64,000 nucleotides of DNA from Lethocerus indicus (Eukaryota > Arthropoda > Insecta > Hemiptera > Belostomatidae): contig JACDQD010000007.1 of NCBI GenBank assembly GCA_019843655.1, positions 23,516,365 through 23,580,364 of the forward strand, read 5' to 3'. Each line of letters opens with the position of its first letter. Within the stretch, counting starts at the first letter, position 1. A program made the position numbers and the translations under genes. Positions 1 through 12,253 of this stretch are shown here, piece after piece. Below the pieces are notes generated by a model, which had not been told where the DNA came from, did not search any database, and worked only from the letters and a program-made list of their open reading frames with translations.

Positions 1-3000
1 TAGAGTGAGAATATTGGTTCATGTAGTCTGTATCTGAACTCAGGACGAAAATAACATTTGTAACTGATTAAGCCTTTGAGTAGAAAAGTCTTGTAAATAC
101 AGTAAGTTTGTTTTACAAGAGTTATTTACAAAAAAAATTTAATGTATAAATTTCAAATACACGATTAATTAAACAAGTATTATTGTTTATAACACTAAAA
201 TGTCCTTTGGCTTCATATTATTTTTGAAAATTATTCATTGGAGAGGTTCATATTTTTAACGTTACCATTGTTTGTGGATGAACAATTCACAGTACTAACC
301 AAGGACCTTATGTAATGTCCTGGTTACCTATATTCAGCTTTTGTTATGTGATAAGCCTACATAATTTGACAGCACTACATACATAGTGTACATAAGTTGA
401 ATTTAAATACAGTATTAATACAATTTAGGTGCCTATTACAACTGCCTACGCATTCTAACTTGTGAAAACCAGAAACATTTTAAACCTTAAAATAAACAAA
501 CACATGAAAGTCACACAATTTTAAGGTAAAATTAAAAAAATGTTCAGCAGTAAAAAAGGCTAATGGAAGTTATACATAAGGGTATATCTCAGTACAACTA
601 CCAATACTATGGGAGTTCTTATCTTTATGAGTAATGTATCATATCTCTTCAATATTTCATATATAATACAATACAAAAAAAAACAAAAGCTTTCACTCTA
701 AGGCTTTAATTTTACTTTCATTTCCATAGACTTTTTATGAAATAAACTTACTCTGTTTAATTAGCAATGAACAATCACAGTTAAGTAATAATACCAACAT
801 TTCTTGGAAAGGAATTTATTAAAAACTACTTTATATTATTACAAACTTGAAAAATTTGAAAAAGATAATGGTCCAAAGAAGATATACCTAAAATAAGATA
901 CTTAGAATATAGATTACATGAATACTATTTTAACCATATAGGCTGCATGTTTGATTTGCTAAAAATCATATGCAAAATCAATGTAAAATTCAATTTTGGT
1001 TCAATATGCTCTTGTACAAACAGTTTGTAAATGTAAACATATATGTGTCACATTATTGTAAATAACTAAAACAATAATAAAAAGATTATTCAGAATAACT
1101 TTTTTGTTATGGTTGATTCCTAAAACTAAAAACACCAAAAATGGTCCCTTCATTCAAATTGGTATTTAACCAATAAATAAGAAAAGTGGGTAAAAACCAA
1201 ATTTCTTAATAGTTAAAATTGTTGTTGCCTAAATATGTTCAAAAGGTATAATGCTGCATTTTATAATAATATAAATTAATTATCAAACTGTTATTGTTCT
1301 AATAATTAAAATAAGCCAGAAATTATTAACGTGTAAAATTGTTAAACAAACTTGGACCAAGCATCTCTAGTTTAAAAATGTTGGTATCCCCATAATTCAT
1401 TTAAAATAAAAAAGGTCAAATTTATGTTAAAATATTTTTATTAAATCTGTAAATAAAGTACAAAAAGTATGATTAAATCAAATAAAATCATTTTATACTC
1501 TCAAATTAAAAATCATTAATTCTATTATCTGAATTACTACCATCTGAAAAACCAAAAAGCTTAATCAAGTTGAACCAATAAATAAAACCTTTAGATTGTT
1601 AAATAAGTGAATGGCCATATTGATATATCTATATTTTTTAAATCGAACACAAAATTACATGTATTCTTAAAACAGCAGTCATAAAGTTAATTGTATATAC
1701 TCCAGGGTAATGGTTAATTCCCCAACGAAAAACCATAAATATATATGGAAAAATAAAAGACAAGATTTTTGTTTTTGTAGTTCATGAATATATTTATTTC
1801 TTGGAACAATTTTAAAATATGTCCTTCACCCAAATTTCATTATATCTAAATTAACATTATGAGTATAGGATTAAAACTAGACAAAACATTTATTTTATGA
1901 GGAATCAAGAAAATTCTTTTTTTTTCATAGAAGTCAATTTGAAAAATTTCTATGTTGGAAGAATTTCAAATGTTAAGAAACATATTCTATTCATAAAACA
2001 AATGATAATAATATTGCATTCTTTGTTTAGGAATAAACAATTACAATATAATATACCATATAAAAAGCTACATACTCTTAATATTGACTAGTCTAAAAGA
2101 AATAATGGTTTATACATTTTTAACATTCCTGAATATTTTTTATTGTATTTATACCCATAAAACAAGTAAACTCTGTTTCTTGATATCCAGACATCTCTCT
2201 TTCGGCCTTAAAAGAAATATGGCTTCATGTCAATTAGTAAAATATTCAAAAATGTTACTATCCAGTTTTTATTAATAATTTCATTTAACAGAGAGAACTT
2301 TGTTTGACCTATTATATTAAAATATCTGAATTGTGTTGGTGATATACTTAAATGCTACCATATTCACAACTAAGAATATTCAGAAAATACTGTAAACTTT
2401 GTAATATAATTTTTTAGATTTTTAGCAACGAAAAATATTTTCTACAATGTTGATAAAAAAATTACATATCCAACCTCTTATAATTCATGCACTACTAAAC
2501 AATTAAGTTATACAATATGAGATAATGAACAGAACATTAATAAGATGCCTATTTCATCCATCCCTAATGCTGACTGCTATTAGACATCATTAACCAATTT
2601 GTGTGCAATGTATTCACTGTGCTTTCTATTTTACTATGTTTCCTATAAATACCTAAATTTATTAATGATTTAATAGAGAATTTTATTATTTCCACATTCT
2701 GATATGCTGCAGAGTTATTTCTTAACAATATCTAATCTGAATATAAATAAAAATATTAGTAAAGTAGGTGTCCTTGAAAAGGATAAAAAGGTCACATTAG
2801 ATGTCTCAAAGGCTGAATCATTGTAGACTAACTATGCATGCTGAATTCTTTAAAATTGTCTCAAAGCTAAATATGAACAGCATGAACCGATCATAACATA
2901 ATAATGAATAATATAACTGATAATTAACTTTAGCTGGATAATTCTTTATCTACAGGTAATAATTAACTTAATGAAGGTAAGACAAAATGTTATGACATTT

Positions 3001-3240
3001 AACTAGTTATTTTAAACTAGTATACTAAACGTATACCTGATTTTAGTTAACTCTGACAACTGAACTGTATCACTATTGAACCAAACACATTAATGAATGG
3101 AATATGAAAGTTAACTTTAAACATTTCAACACAACCCAATTGAGTGATTTCCTAAAGATATATTTAGAAGAAATATATCATATATATTATTAACAATGGC
3201 TGCTGATTTCTTACATGAAAATTTTCTGACTTTTTAAGTC
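1..3240. other. AT-rich intergenic sequence, no gene recognised
   Basis: Very AT-rich sequence with frequent stops in all frames. The two longest open stretches (about 1897-2091 and 2084-2275, plus) have the Phe/Ile/Lys/Tyr-rich composition of random AT-rich translation and match no family I know. I see no clear transposon ends or RNA gene. It may include the 3' flank of a gene outside the window. Confidence 0.6.
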
Positions 3241-3380
3241 TCATTCCCATACATTTTATGTAAGTGCTAATAGAATGCTGCTAAGGCAAGAACATCTGGT
3301 AATTATCTGGCGATGATCAATTTTAAATTAGTGTAGATTATACATCAATATTCACACTGGTCAATCCTTCACAGAACAGT
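3241..3380 (-). pseudogene. decayed EcKinase-like fragment (tandem copy)
   Basis: This stretch aligns by eye with positions about 3907-4030 inside the intact EcKinase-like gene just upstream on the same strand. The best block is gctgctaaggcaagaacatc followed by tggtaatt, against gctgctatagccagaacatt followed by tggtaatt in the gene, with 4 differences in 28 bases. Similarity continues with gaps through the part matching gene positions about 3965-4015. It corresponds to the C-terminal third of the kinase domain. Gaps and stops prevent translation and neither end of a gene is present. The same orientation and close spacing (about 350 bp from the intact stop codon) point to a tandem duplication of which one copy decayed. 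Confidence 0.7.
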
Positions 3381-3567
3381 TTGAGAAGCAATCACCTAAT
3401 TGTTATAATCAAATTAAATCAATTTATGATCCCTGACAAGGGGATATAGGAAAAAGGTCAACAGCTTAGCCAATAACTGTAATTCTTGGACAAATAAAAT
3501 ATGATTTTTTTCTTGAAACTGAATTCTGGTTGACTTAAGATTAATCTATCCAATAAGGACGTATATG

Positions 3568-3571
<4 letters not shown>

Positions 3572-3615
<44 letters not shown>
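3572..3615. repeat. (TA)n microsatellite
   Basis: Uninterrupted alternating TA of about 44 bases between the decayed EcKinase fragment and the stop codon of the intact gene. Such runs are polymorphic in length and are often collapsed or expanded in assemblies. Confidence 0.95.
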
Positions 3616-3618
<3 letters not shown>

Positions 3619-3736
3619 ATTTATAAATATAACTTATAATTTCTAACAGATTCAGGATAATAATAGGGAGCTAAATTGTTTCACTACAGCATTTAAATTC
3701 ATTCAATGTATACAATTCTTACTTCAACATTGCAGA

Positions 3737-4963
3737 TTAGTTGTTTTTGGCATATTCCAACAGATCAGAAATGGCCTGAGTGACATGTTTCCTGAAGTGT
3801 TCATCACTTGTCATCAATTCCAATACAAGTTGGCTCCTGTCCTCCTTTAGGAAGGCTTCATATTTGTCTCCACAGCTCAGTATAGGTTGTAACCTTTCAT
3901 TAGGAATCATATAGAAATGTGAATAGAAAGCTGCTATAGCCAGAACATTTGGTAATTCTTCAGCTACACTAGCCTTGAAATCAATCCATGTGAGTATAGT
4001 TTTAACATCGATATCTGCACTAGCCAATTCTTTAGCAAATCTGTTGTAGTAATGTATAAGGAAAGATTCCATGTCAATTTCTCTCAGTGCATGAGTTGTA
4101 GTCATATAGATGAACAGCAAAAGATCAAAGACCGGAACGCAATAACGAGCGAATTTGAAATCAACAATTCGAACTTCTTCAACTTTCCCTTCATAGTTGT
4201 AGCTGAACATTATATTATTGTTCCAAAGATTACCGTGATTGAGGACATTCCGACGGGTTTTGGATGATTTCATTTTTTCCGGGATGAGCCGCATCAAATT
4301 GTATGCTTTAGCACAAACTTCAGGTGAGACATGGCCAAAATAAGCATCTATTATCGCCTCAGTCGCATTGATTCCTACACAGAGATGGTGGAAACCCGGG
4401 TGGCCAGGATCAAACACAAACAGGGGTTCGAAAAGTACATCTGGGATTATCTGACTTATCTTGGTCTCGTGGGTCTCTTCGTAGATAATAGACGCAGCAT
4501 GAAATTTTGCCAATGAATTAAGTGTTATTTCTACGTGCTCTACATCAAAAGGTTCATGCAGGGGTTTACTCTTGAAACCAGAATGTGACAGATCTTCAAG
4601 CACCAGGAATTCATCAGGTTTGGCAAAAAAACATTTGGCAAACGTTTTACCTTTGATATTTTCGTTGAGCTTATTCAAAAGCCTGTTGTACAAATGAGTC
4701 TCTTTGTAGAAAATCCTTATGGCTTTAATAAAATCCTCATGGAAACCCCCCTTTTCTGGGTACTGTTTCAAGAAAAATGAAAGGTTTATAGGTTGTTCTT
4801 TGTTGGTTTGTTTGACCAAAAGGGAAAGCTGGACTGTCTTCCCCGAAAATGTTTCGTAGTTTCCACTCAATTCTTTCTCTTCACATTCTAAAATTTCAAA
4901 TTCTGTGGTTTTCAAACAGTTCTGGACAATTATCCTGCACTCTTCAGCTGATAACACACCCAT
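3737..4963 (-). CDS. EcKinase / CHK kinase-like protein, possible pseudokinase
   Basis: Single-exon reading frame of 408 aa of the ecdysteroid kinase-like family (EcKinase, formerly DUF227; CHK kinase-like). Members adopt an aminoglycoside-phosphotransferase/choline-kinase fold; some phosphorylate ecdysteroids and others are linked to detoxification. Visible landmarks are LSFFLKQYP with the probable ATP-binding Lys near residue 66, FYKETHLYNRLL with the helix-C-type Glu near residue 88, FLVLEDLS, SLAKFHAAS, the catalytic-loop equivalent HGNLWNNNIMF at 243-253, and the metal-binding VDFKFARYC with Asp 268. The family catalytic motif is normally HGDLWxNN, so the key Asp is replaced by Asn 245 (codon AAT at 4229-4231). 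Catalysis may be impaired; the product could be a pseudokinase or early pseudogene, although the frame is otherwise intact. The open frame extends to 4975, but that codon is TTG; the first ATG is at 4963. A gattacag sequence just upstream (about 4976-4983) could be a 3' splice site for a 5'-UTR intron. Length is normal for the family. Confidence 0.9.
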   Translation of the reverse strand: MGVLSAEECRIIVQNCLKTTEFEILECEEKELSGNYETFSGKTVQLSLLVKQTNKEQPINLSFFLKQYPEKGGFHEDFIKAIRIFYKETHLYNRLLNKLNENIKGKTFAKCFFAKPDEFLVLEDLSHSGFKSKPLHEPFDVEHVEITLNSLAKFHAASIIYEETHETKISQIIPDVLFEPLFVFDPGHPGFHHLCVGINATEAIIDAYFGHVSPEVCAKAYNLMRLIPEKMKSSKTRRNVLNHGNLWNNNIMFSYNYEGKVEEVRIVDFKFARYCVPVFDLLLFIYMTTTHALREIDMESFLIHYYNRFAKELASADIDVKTILTWIDFKASVAEELPNVLAIAAFYSHFYMIPNERLQPILSCGDKYEAFLKEDRSQLVLELMTSDEHFRKHVTQAISDLLEYAKNN

Positions 4964-7540
4964 GTTTACAACCAACTGTAATCACAAACTGAGTTGAGGC
5001 GTGAGCTTTTCACACACCCTACCACTGTACACTGTATGCAAAACACTTTATCTCTCATGCAGAGTTTTAATTATAACGCTGCAAATATAAATTCTCTTAT
5101 CGCTACAATATTACAACATCCTTATCACTTGGATTTCATTAAGTTTAAAAAACCTCAAAATGGGGCCCAATTAATCTCTTTTTAATCTTTTAAATTTTTT
5201 ATAAGAATAAAAATAACCACACAACTCAAATTGAAGTAATTATTTTATACCACACACTCGAATTCCTTAAATGATTAACTTTTCAATTGTTTTCTTAAAT
5301 ATACTAACAAAATTAAAATAAAAATATACAAAGGTCGGAATAATACCTTTTAACATTTGGCTACACTGTTCACCTTGAACGGCCTGGGACTGTTAACAGT
5401 AAGAATAGACCTATTTACTGCTGATTAGTAACACAGTGTGACTAAATAAATCACTCAACTAGTTTCAGAGTTGACCACTCAGCATTCGGGATACAAAATA
5501 TTTCGAATGAATACTAATCCAACAAACAATTGAGAAAGACAAATCAGCTCTTATGTAATAAAATTCTGTTATGTAATATCATGTTCTTTTCACCTGAAGG
5601 TCAGAAAAAATCTGACAAATGTTTCTAATTACCAAACTTGTTACTAAATATAGTAAACAGAAAAATGAAAATCACTACATATAATGATAGTCAAAACACA
5701 TTTTATCTCTCAATTTTGTAGGTAAACTTAATTCAGTTCTGGTAACAACAGACATGTCAATTATTGAATATGCAAGAGCTGTTGCTAATTATAGATACAG
5801 ATTGTGTAAACAAGTGTCATGAACTTGCCTTATCAGGGAGAATTTTCTATTTCTTTTTTTCCACTTGGAATTTGCAATAAAATATTATATCTTTATGAGA
5901 TACATTACACTCAAAAAATTAAATATTACTGCTAACAGAAGTATGCCATTGCATTTACTTACATTATGCTAGTAATAATTCATTAAAACAAACATACTGA
6001 AAATTATATTTCATAAATAAATAAGAGGTAATATGTCTCATATACATTATATATATAAATATGATTGTCCAAATTCATGACAAATTCTAAATATTACAAG
6101 ATATTTTGAAACAACAAATCTCAACATAAAATTGTGAATTTCAAAGTTTCATGATTTTCATTATTCTTCTTACAATAGTTAATCATAATCATGATTTTCA
6201 CAGAGGACTATAATAATCTCTGTTTATTTTCCTGAATTATGTAAAAAAATAAAAAAGCTTTTGTTGAATAATACATAAAAAATATGCCAAATTTATGACT
6301 AATGAATTATTGCTCATTTTGTATATATAATATAAATATAAAAGTTTTTGTACTAATATAAAACTAAAATATACTAATATAAACTTACAAATATTAAGAT
6401 AGTTTGTATTAGTTCAATCATTCACAGCAAGAGAGCACACCCTGAAGACCACTGCATTCTTGTAACAATAATCTCAATTAATAAAACTTCGACTGTTATC
6501 ATAGCAAAAATATGATGGTGTCATTTGTCAGGTTTTTGGTCCACTGATAGACCAGTAGTTAGTTTCAGCATAATACCTAGTAACTAAATGTAGGCATTAT
6601 CTAAAAATAAAATATAAATTTATGCTTACCGGAGATATTGTGTTGATGGAGTAATCAGGTACTTTGTATTCACAAAACAATGTGCACTACGCTACAACAC
6701 AATGTTCAACAATGTACTATTATATTGAGAACTTATAAACTAACTCTACTAATTATATTATTGAAGTATTTTATGTAAAAAAATAGAGTACCAGTGGTAA
6801 ATCAGTAATAGATGTCGTCTTTGCATTGGTTTGTTCATATACATACTTATTTGCATGTTTAAGTATATTGAGGTCAAATATTGCTTTTGCATTATTTGAC
6901 CTAACTTTATTTGCTTTATTAAAAGTTGCTTTAACTTTTGCTCCACCAAGAACCTGTTTTACAAAGCATTTCAAACTAATAAAATAATAGAATAGTATAA
7001 ATATAGTATTTGTTGTAGTGTATGTCAATTCATTTGTGAATAGAAGTCACCCAGTGTTCCATGAACACAGTATCCCTGGCAAACAAACTTTTATTTTATT
7101 TGTTACCTATTTATATACTGATGATGGTGTCTTGCTATTTTTTTTAGAAAAATGTGTGGAACAACCACAATATCTTTGATAATTACATGAACCCTCACAA
7201 ACTGCTATTTTATAAAACTTTATATATAACTTTATCATAACAATGAAATGATAAGGCATTCAAAGCCCTATAAACATTTAAAGTTTGAAAATTCTAACCA
7301 ATTTCGTAATTATTAAAATTGATGTATAATTTTGGTTGGAAAGTACAATACTGTAAGTAACAATAATACAAATTTAAAACAAAATGTAATTGTTCCATTA
7401 TACAAAAATTCTAAAATTTAACTGGTAATTTCACATTCTTGAAAAAATCATGTCAGGCTTAAATATACCAAGTGTAGACAGTTAAAACTTTAAAAAAGAA
7501 ATTAAATGTGCAATTAAATAATTGTGTATAATAAACAGCA
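4964..7540. other. AT-rich intergenic region, no gene recognised
   Basis: Lies between the start of the EcKinase-like gene and the diverged repeat array. It should contain the kinase promoter and 5' UTR, but I cannot place a TATA box or initiator with any assurance. Short open stretches near 6758-7028 (minus) are low-complexity and overlap in two frames, which argues against coding. Confidence 0.5.
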
Positions 7541-7549
7541 AGCAACTAC

Positions 7550-8970
7550 AATGATAACTGACTGCAAAAGCTAATTATAACAGAAGAATATCCACCCTAC
7601 AAATCCAGTTTTACTTAATTTATACTGAAATCTGAAAATCATAATTATCAATATTTAAATTATAAATTTATTACACATAGTAAGTAAGAAGTTAATGACT
7701 ACTTTTTTCAGAAAATAATTACTACTAAAAGGCACTTCAATTTGACTAAATCATAATTCTAAAAAAAAGACTTAGAAAGACACTGGACAAATTTTGGACT
7801 TATCTTGTTTTAAGTACACACCATTTCCAAATCATACTAATCTTAAAATAAGAATTTCACCATGAAAGTAGACATATTTAAAAATTAAAAACATAATTAC
7901 ATAATAAAATACCATATTCAGGAAATATACCACAATTACTCAATATGTGACTAAAATCTAAACAAAATCAACTTAGGGCTATGTTGGAATGTGAGCTTAA
8001 ACAAGTATAAAGACACCCTAAATTAATACTGAAAATCATAATTTGATCTTTATAATATAAATATTTAAAAATTGTATAAAAAACCATGACTGCAATTGAA
8101 TACAATATTAATGACTAATATACACTTTATATTTGACTAAAAAAGGACTTAGACCAAGACTGGACTTGTGTTTGACTAACCAATTTTCAGTTAATACTGC
8201 AATGTTAAATCAAGAACAGAAACTGCTATAACTTAAAAATATAATTAGAGTTAACTGTTTAAATGTTATTTGTAAGAAAATATAACCCTATGGCAGTTAG
8301 ATTAATTAATTCTTTATAAGAACAGACTTAGAATAACACTAGAATATGATTGATCTACTCTTAAGTAGTTCCCATAATTAATACTGAATGATTTCAGTTT
8401 TCTTAAATTTCGATAAAGCAATATTTAAAATATTAAAATCTAGAAAAATATACAAAACTAAGTACCATATATAATTATATCAAAACTAGAAATTTATTTC
8501 TATTGTACTTGAAACAGTAATAGGAAAAAAAGTTATGATTAATTACATTTTAAATACTTTTTTCAATTAACTGAATGTTAGTATATAAATTTAATCAAAG
8601 AAAAACCTAAAAATACAAAAAAATACTAAAAGTTAGTACATAGCTGTTGTGTTATAACTGAAAAGTTTTTGAGAACTGTTAGAACAACTTCCAATTTAAC
8701 TGCAAGCACGACTAATTTTTTTAAACATTAGTAAACTATTTCTATTTCAATGACAGACAATTTTAAGAAAGTAAAATTAGATTTTTCAAACATAAAATTA
8801 AAACATTAATACATCACACTGACTATATAATTTATCACTATAGTAATAATATTTAAGTTAGGTACGTCACAGTTAGAAAAATTTGTTTTGAATAAAGGAA
8901 GACTTAGATAAAACAGAACTATCACTATTTTATAAAAAGTATACACCCTATTAGTAAAGTAAAATACTGA
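7550..8970. repeat. ancient diverged tandem repeat, period about 180-205 bp
   Basis: A composite motif recurs in the same order: (g)acttaga, then 40-60 bases later an (aa)gta-ta-caccct-like block, then taatactga(aaatcat), then atatttaaa. Copies of the acttag(a) start lie near 7769, 7972, 8148, 8325 and 8900, and tactga-like blocks near 7623, 8027, 8200, 8380, 8570 and 8967. Spacing between neighbours is roughly 176-205 bp, and the 575-bp gap from 8325 to 8900 fits three periods. The copies are highly diverged, so a standard tandem-repeat finder may miss them. No coding capacity is seen. The array lies downstream of the zinc-finger gene's poly(A) signals. Confidence 0.55.
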
Positions 8971-9109
8971 GGATACAAAACATATTAAATGTCATGACAA
9001 GCTCAAGTAAAGAATTCTGCTGGCACATCATCCGGATATTGCAAGACAAATGATTTATCTTTTACTCTACAGTGCCCAAATTGTATCTATAATTTCAATA
9101 CAAATACAA

Positions 9110-9143
9110 TTTATTCATTTTGTCTCATCATACCGCATTTATT
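9110..9143 (-). terminator. two candidate poly(A) signals of the zinc-finger gene
   Basis: AATAAA on the minus strand occurs at 9138-9143 and again at 9110-9115, about 100 and 130 bases past the stop codon of the zinc-finger gene. This spacing suits a short 3' UTR. The sequence is AT-rich, so chance hexamers are possible. Confidence 0.5.
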
Positions 9144-9243
9144 CTGGATGACTTGTGAGAATTTTTCTGGCTCTCCGACTCCACATTTGCATATATTGCG
9201 TTGAATACAAAATACCACGAAATAGGCTCTACAGCTATTGAAT

Positions 9244-11174
9244 TCACATCTGCTGTAAAATGTTTACAGCATCCTCCAAGTCCGCAGATAGTGCAGTATT
9301 TTCTGAATGAACTGCTGATATATGTTCCTTGAGTCGTACCTTCAGAGTGAATCTTTTTCCACATTGCTGACAGGAGTAGGGTTTCTCTCCCGTGTGTGTC
9401 CTTACGTGCCTGCTCATTGAACTAGATTGTCGGAAATTTTTGCCGCAGTATTCGCACATGAAAGGTTTTTCAGCGGAATGTATCCTCACGTGGGATTTCA
9501 AAGTGGAACTACTTCCGAAAGTATAACCGCACACCTGGCACAGAAAGGACCTCTCGCCCGAGTGACTCTTGAGATGTTCGGTGAGGGAATCCGACCTCGT
9601 GAAACTTCTATCGCAATGATTACAGTCAAATTTTTTATCGCCTGTATGAATTCTCAAGTGTTTGTAGAGGCCTGAATGATTGGCGAATGACTTGCCGCAG
9701 CTCTGACAGGTGAACAGCTTTTCGCCCGAATGCGTTCTTACGTGTGAAGCCAGCGAATTGGCGAGTTTAAACGATTTGTGGCAGAGATGGCACGTGAATG
9801 GCCTATCGTCGGCGTGGCACGCCGCGTGCCGCTTCAACGAAGCCGACTGCCTGAACGATTTACCGCAGGTACTGCAGGGGAATGGCCGCTCACCTGTATG
9901 CACTCTCCGATGCGTTTCGAGGGTACATTTCATGTAGAAGCACTTGCCGCACACTGTACACACGTAATCGCGATTGCTCGAATGCACCAAGTTGTGCCTG
10001 GCCAATTGGCGACGGGTAGGAAAAACCTTAGAACAAATCTCACATTCGAATCTTACCTGTTGTTGAGGTTCACCGCTCACCTGCTCACACTCTTTAGGCA
10101 CGTCTTCGTTAACAATTTCGATGGCAGGTGCGACTATTTCTATCTCGGCAGTTTTCTCAAGCTCGGGAACCACCACTGGTTCCTCGCATTTATTGTATTC
10201 GTCCCTAAATAGCGAACTCTGGATGTAGACTTGGGAGACTTGACAGCAGAGTTTGAATTCTTCAACGATGTCCAATTTCCCAATGCAGGTAACGCACATT
10301 GATTTTGGAAGATCGTCATCATCTGGAAGCTGTCAAAAGCAATTTAGCCCCAGAAAACTAGTTATGATCTTCTATCAGCGACTAGAGACAGATCACAAAA
10401 ACACGGTACTTCAAACCTTAGGGACCACTAACCAGGTATTCCTAATAGTTGTGTCAATAAAAACAGTTAGGAATTTAAAATTTGCATCAACATTATAATC
10501 TTTTAACATAAAATAATACTAAAAGTGTGAATAAAATGCTATTTTGGGTTATAAACAAAATAAACAGATTTTTGTGATTTTGCATTGGAACTGCAACTTA
10601 GATTGTACTCAATGCTTCTATAAAGTATTCTATGTGAAATATCCACAATTGCTTATATCTCCCTCCTACTCCTTAAACAACAGAAGGTTATTTATAACCT
10701 AAATCTAAGAGATAAAGCTATCAAAATTATACTGATTTATTAACCAAAAATAACCCAATAATTGTATTTAGGTTTATCTATTGTTATATGAAAACGATCT
10801 TTTCATTATTAAAATCTACTTTCTCAAAAAGAAAAGAGGAATGCATTGAGGCAGTGAAGTGATAATCTAGGTCTAATTTCATCAGAAATATAAGGGGAAA
10901 CTAAAATACATTATTTAATATATATAAAATTCACTTTTCCACATTACATACACTTCTACTGTCAATAATTTTGAATTAAATGTTCTAGCGGCACATTATT
11001 TTGCTTGACATACTCTACCGGCAGCCAAATTTCATTCTAAAGTATTACCTTCCAGCTGAAACATTTCAGGATCCTATCGGCGAGAGATTCGTAGGGGTCA
11101 TGGAACATATCTACCGATCCTTCTTCGGTCAAACATATCCTGCAGTATTTCAACAGATTTTTACAAAGAACCAT
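9244..11174 (-). CDS. ZAD-type C2H2 zinc-finger protein, two exons
   Basis: Coding exons at 11049-11174 and 9244-10329, read on the minus strand, join at phase 0 to give 403 aa. The N-terminal zinc-finger-associated domain (ZAD, an insect dimerisation domain) has zinc ligands C11 and C14 in YCRICL, and C54 and C57 in MCVTC, with DDDDLPKSMC matching the family pattern DxLPxxIC. An acidic, Pro/Val/Glu-rich linker (about 90-125) follows. Nine C2H2 fingers span about residues 136-383; most have the CxxC-x12-HxxxH form and several are joined by TGEKP-like linkers. A short tail ends in DAVNILQQM. The donor is AAG/GTAATA (GT at 11048-11047) and the acceptor TTTTGACAG/CTTCCA (AG at 10331-10330). An in-frame TAA six bases upstream supports the chosen ATG. 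The family generally acts as DNA-binding, often repressive or architectural, nuclear regulators; the target of this one is unknown. Confidence 0.93.
11049..11174 (-). CDS. exon 1 of the ZAD zinc-finger gene
   Basis: This 126-base exon encodes residues 1-42, starting MVLCKNLLKYCRICL and ending RILKCFSWK. It carries the first Cys pair of the ZAD and is useless without exon 2, which supplies the second pair. The intron is 719 bases (10330-11048). It falls at phase 0 inside the ZAD, about ten residues before its DLPKSMC end. Confidence 0.9.
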
Positions 11175-11177
11175 CGC

Positions 11178-11189
11178 TTATTTTGACAT
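11178..11189 (-). other. minimal upstream ORF (Met-Ser-Lys-stop)
   Basis: ATG TCA AAA TAA lies in frame and only two codons before the main ATG of the ZAD zinc-finger gene (GCG separates the stop from the start). If the transcript starts upstream of it, ribosomes could start here, stop at once and reinitiate or skip, which would lower translation. Whether the 5' UTR includes it cannot be told from sequence alone. Confidence 0.45.
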
Positions 11190-12253
11190 TAAACCACCGC
11201 TCACAACCAGCCCCAGAACCCTGCCTCAGGGTCGCTTCTCTATCGGACAACAACCTGTTGAGCCGCCAACTTTAAACTTTATTTGAAAATGTAGCGCAAT
11301 CACAGGTAAAATATCATATTAAACAATTTCATGGAACTCTAGAAGATAAAAAAGTGGGACAAAATTAAAGAATGCGTTATTAATAAAAAATCATTAAAAA
11401 TGTACATTGAAATATAACGTGAAATATGACTTAAAAAAAGAAGAACAGTATCAGTTGTAAAAAACAATAACGACAGTTCAAATATTAATTTAAGGGTTTT
11501 CTTTAATCACTTAAATCACTTAATCATTTAAATATAATAATTCAAACGACGGATGGTATGCCTGACTATGTGCCACTTCTTCGCAGGTGATTTTTAATAA
11601 GTAAACATATTTCTGAGTCCTACCATGACCCAGACACTACAATAATTACAAATTCAAGACAAATAATGCACTATCCCTTTTGAATACCCATATAAAATGT
11701 ATGGTCAGACTAACCCTAGTAATGTTTTAATTTTTGCAGGTTATTTGATTTGTACCTTTATCACAAAAATAACCGAAGGTCCCAGAGTTACCTACCCCTT
11801 TGTCCTCTAAATTCTGGGAATTAAGAACTTGGAGAAACAAAACGAATAATCTCAAGAATGATAAATATGGAAATATTGATATAATAAATATATTATTACT
11901 GTTAATATCCTTGAAAAAACCTCTAATACCAGTATCCAATGATATATTTTTATTATGCACATATTGATCTAATTATAAATATTTCTTTAGCAATGTAAAA
12001 TACAAAAAGAAAATTGATTATTGAAACAATTAACTCCGCTAATTTCGTATTTTAAAACATAAAAAAATATTTAATTGAGATATGTGAAAATCAATGGAAA
12101 AGTTAGTGCCAAACATTGTGATTATGTATTTTAAATATAATGTATTACAGTAAAACTAGCTCACTTGTATTTTTCATTATTTCTTCAGTTTCCTCATACT
12201 TAGAAGATTCATTTTTTTAATATACCTGCTTTGTGGTCTGCGAGGGGTTGGAA

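Noticed and set aside
9427..10212. Several plus-strand open frames of 75-144 codons
   Set aside because: They are antisense shadows of the zinc-finger exon, caused by its codon bias and regular Cys/His spacing.
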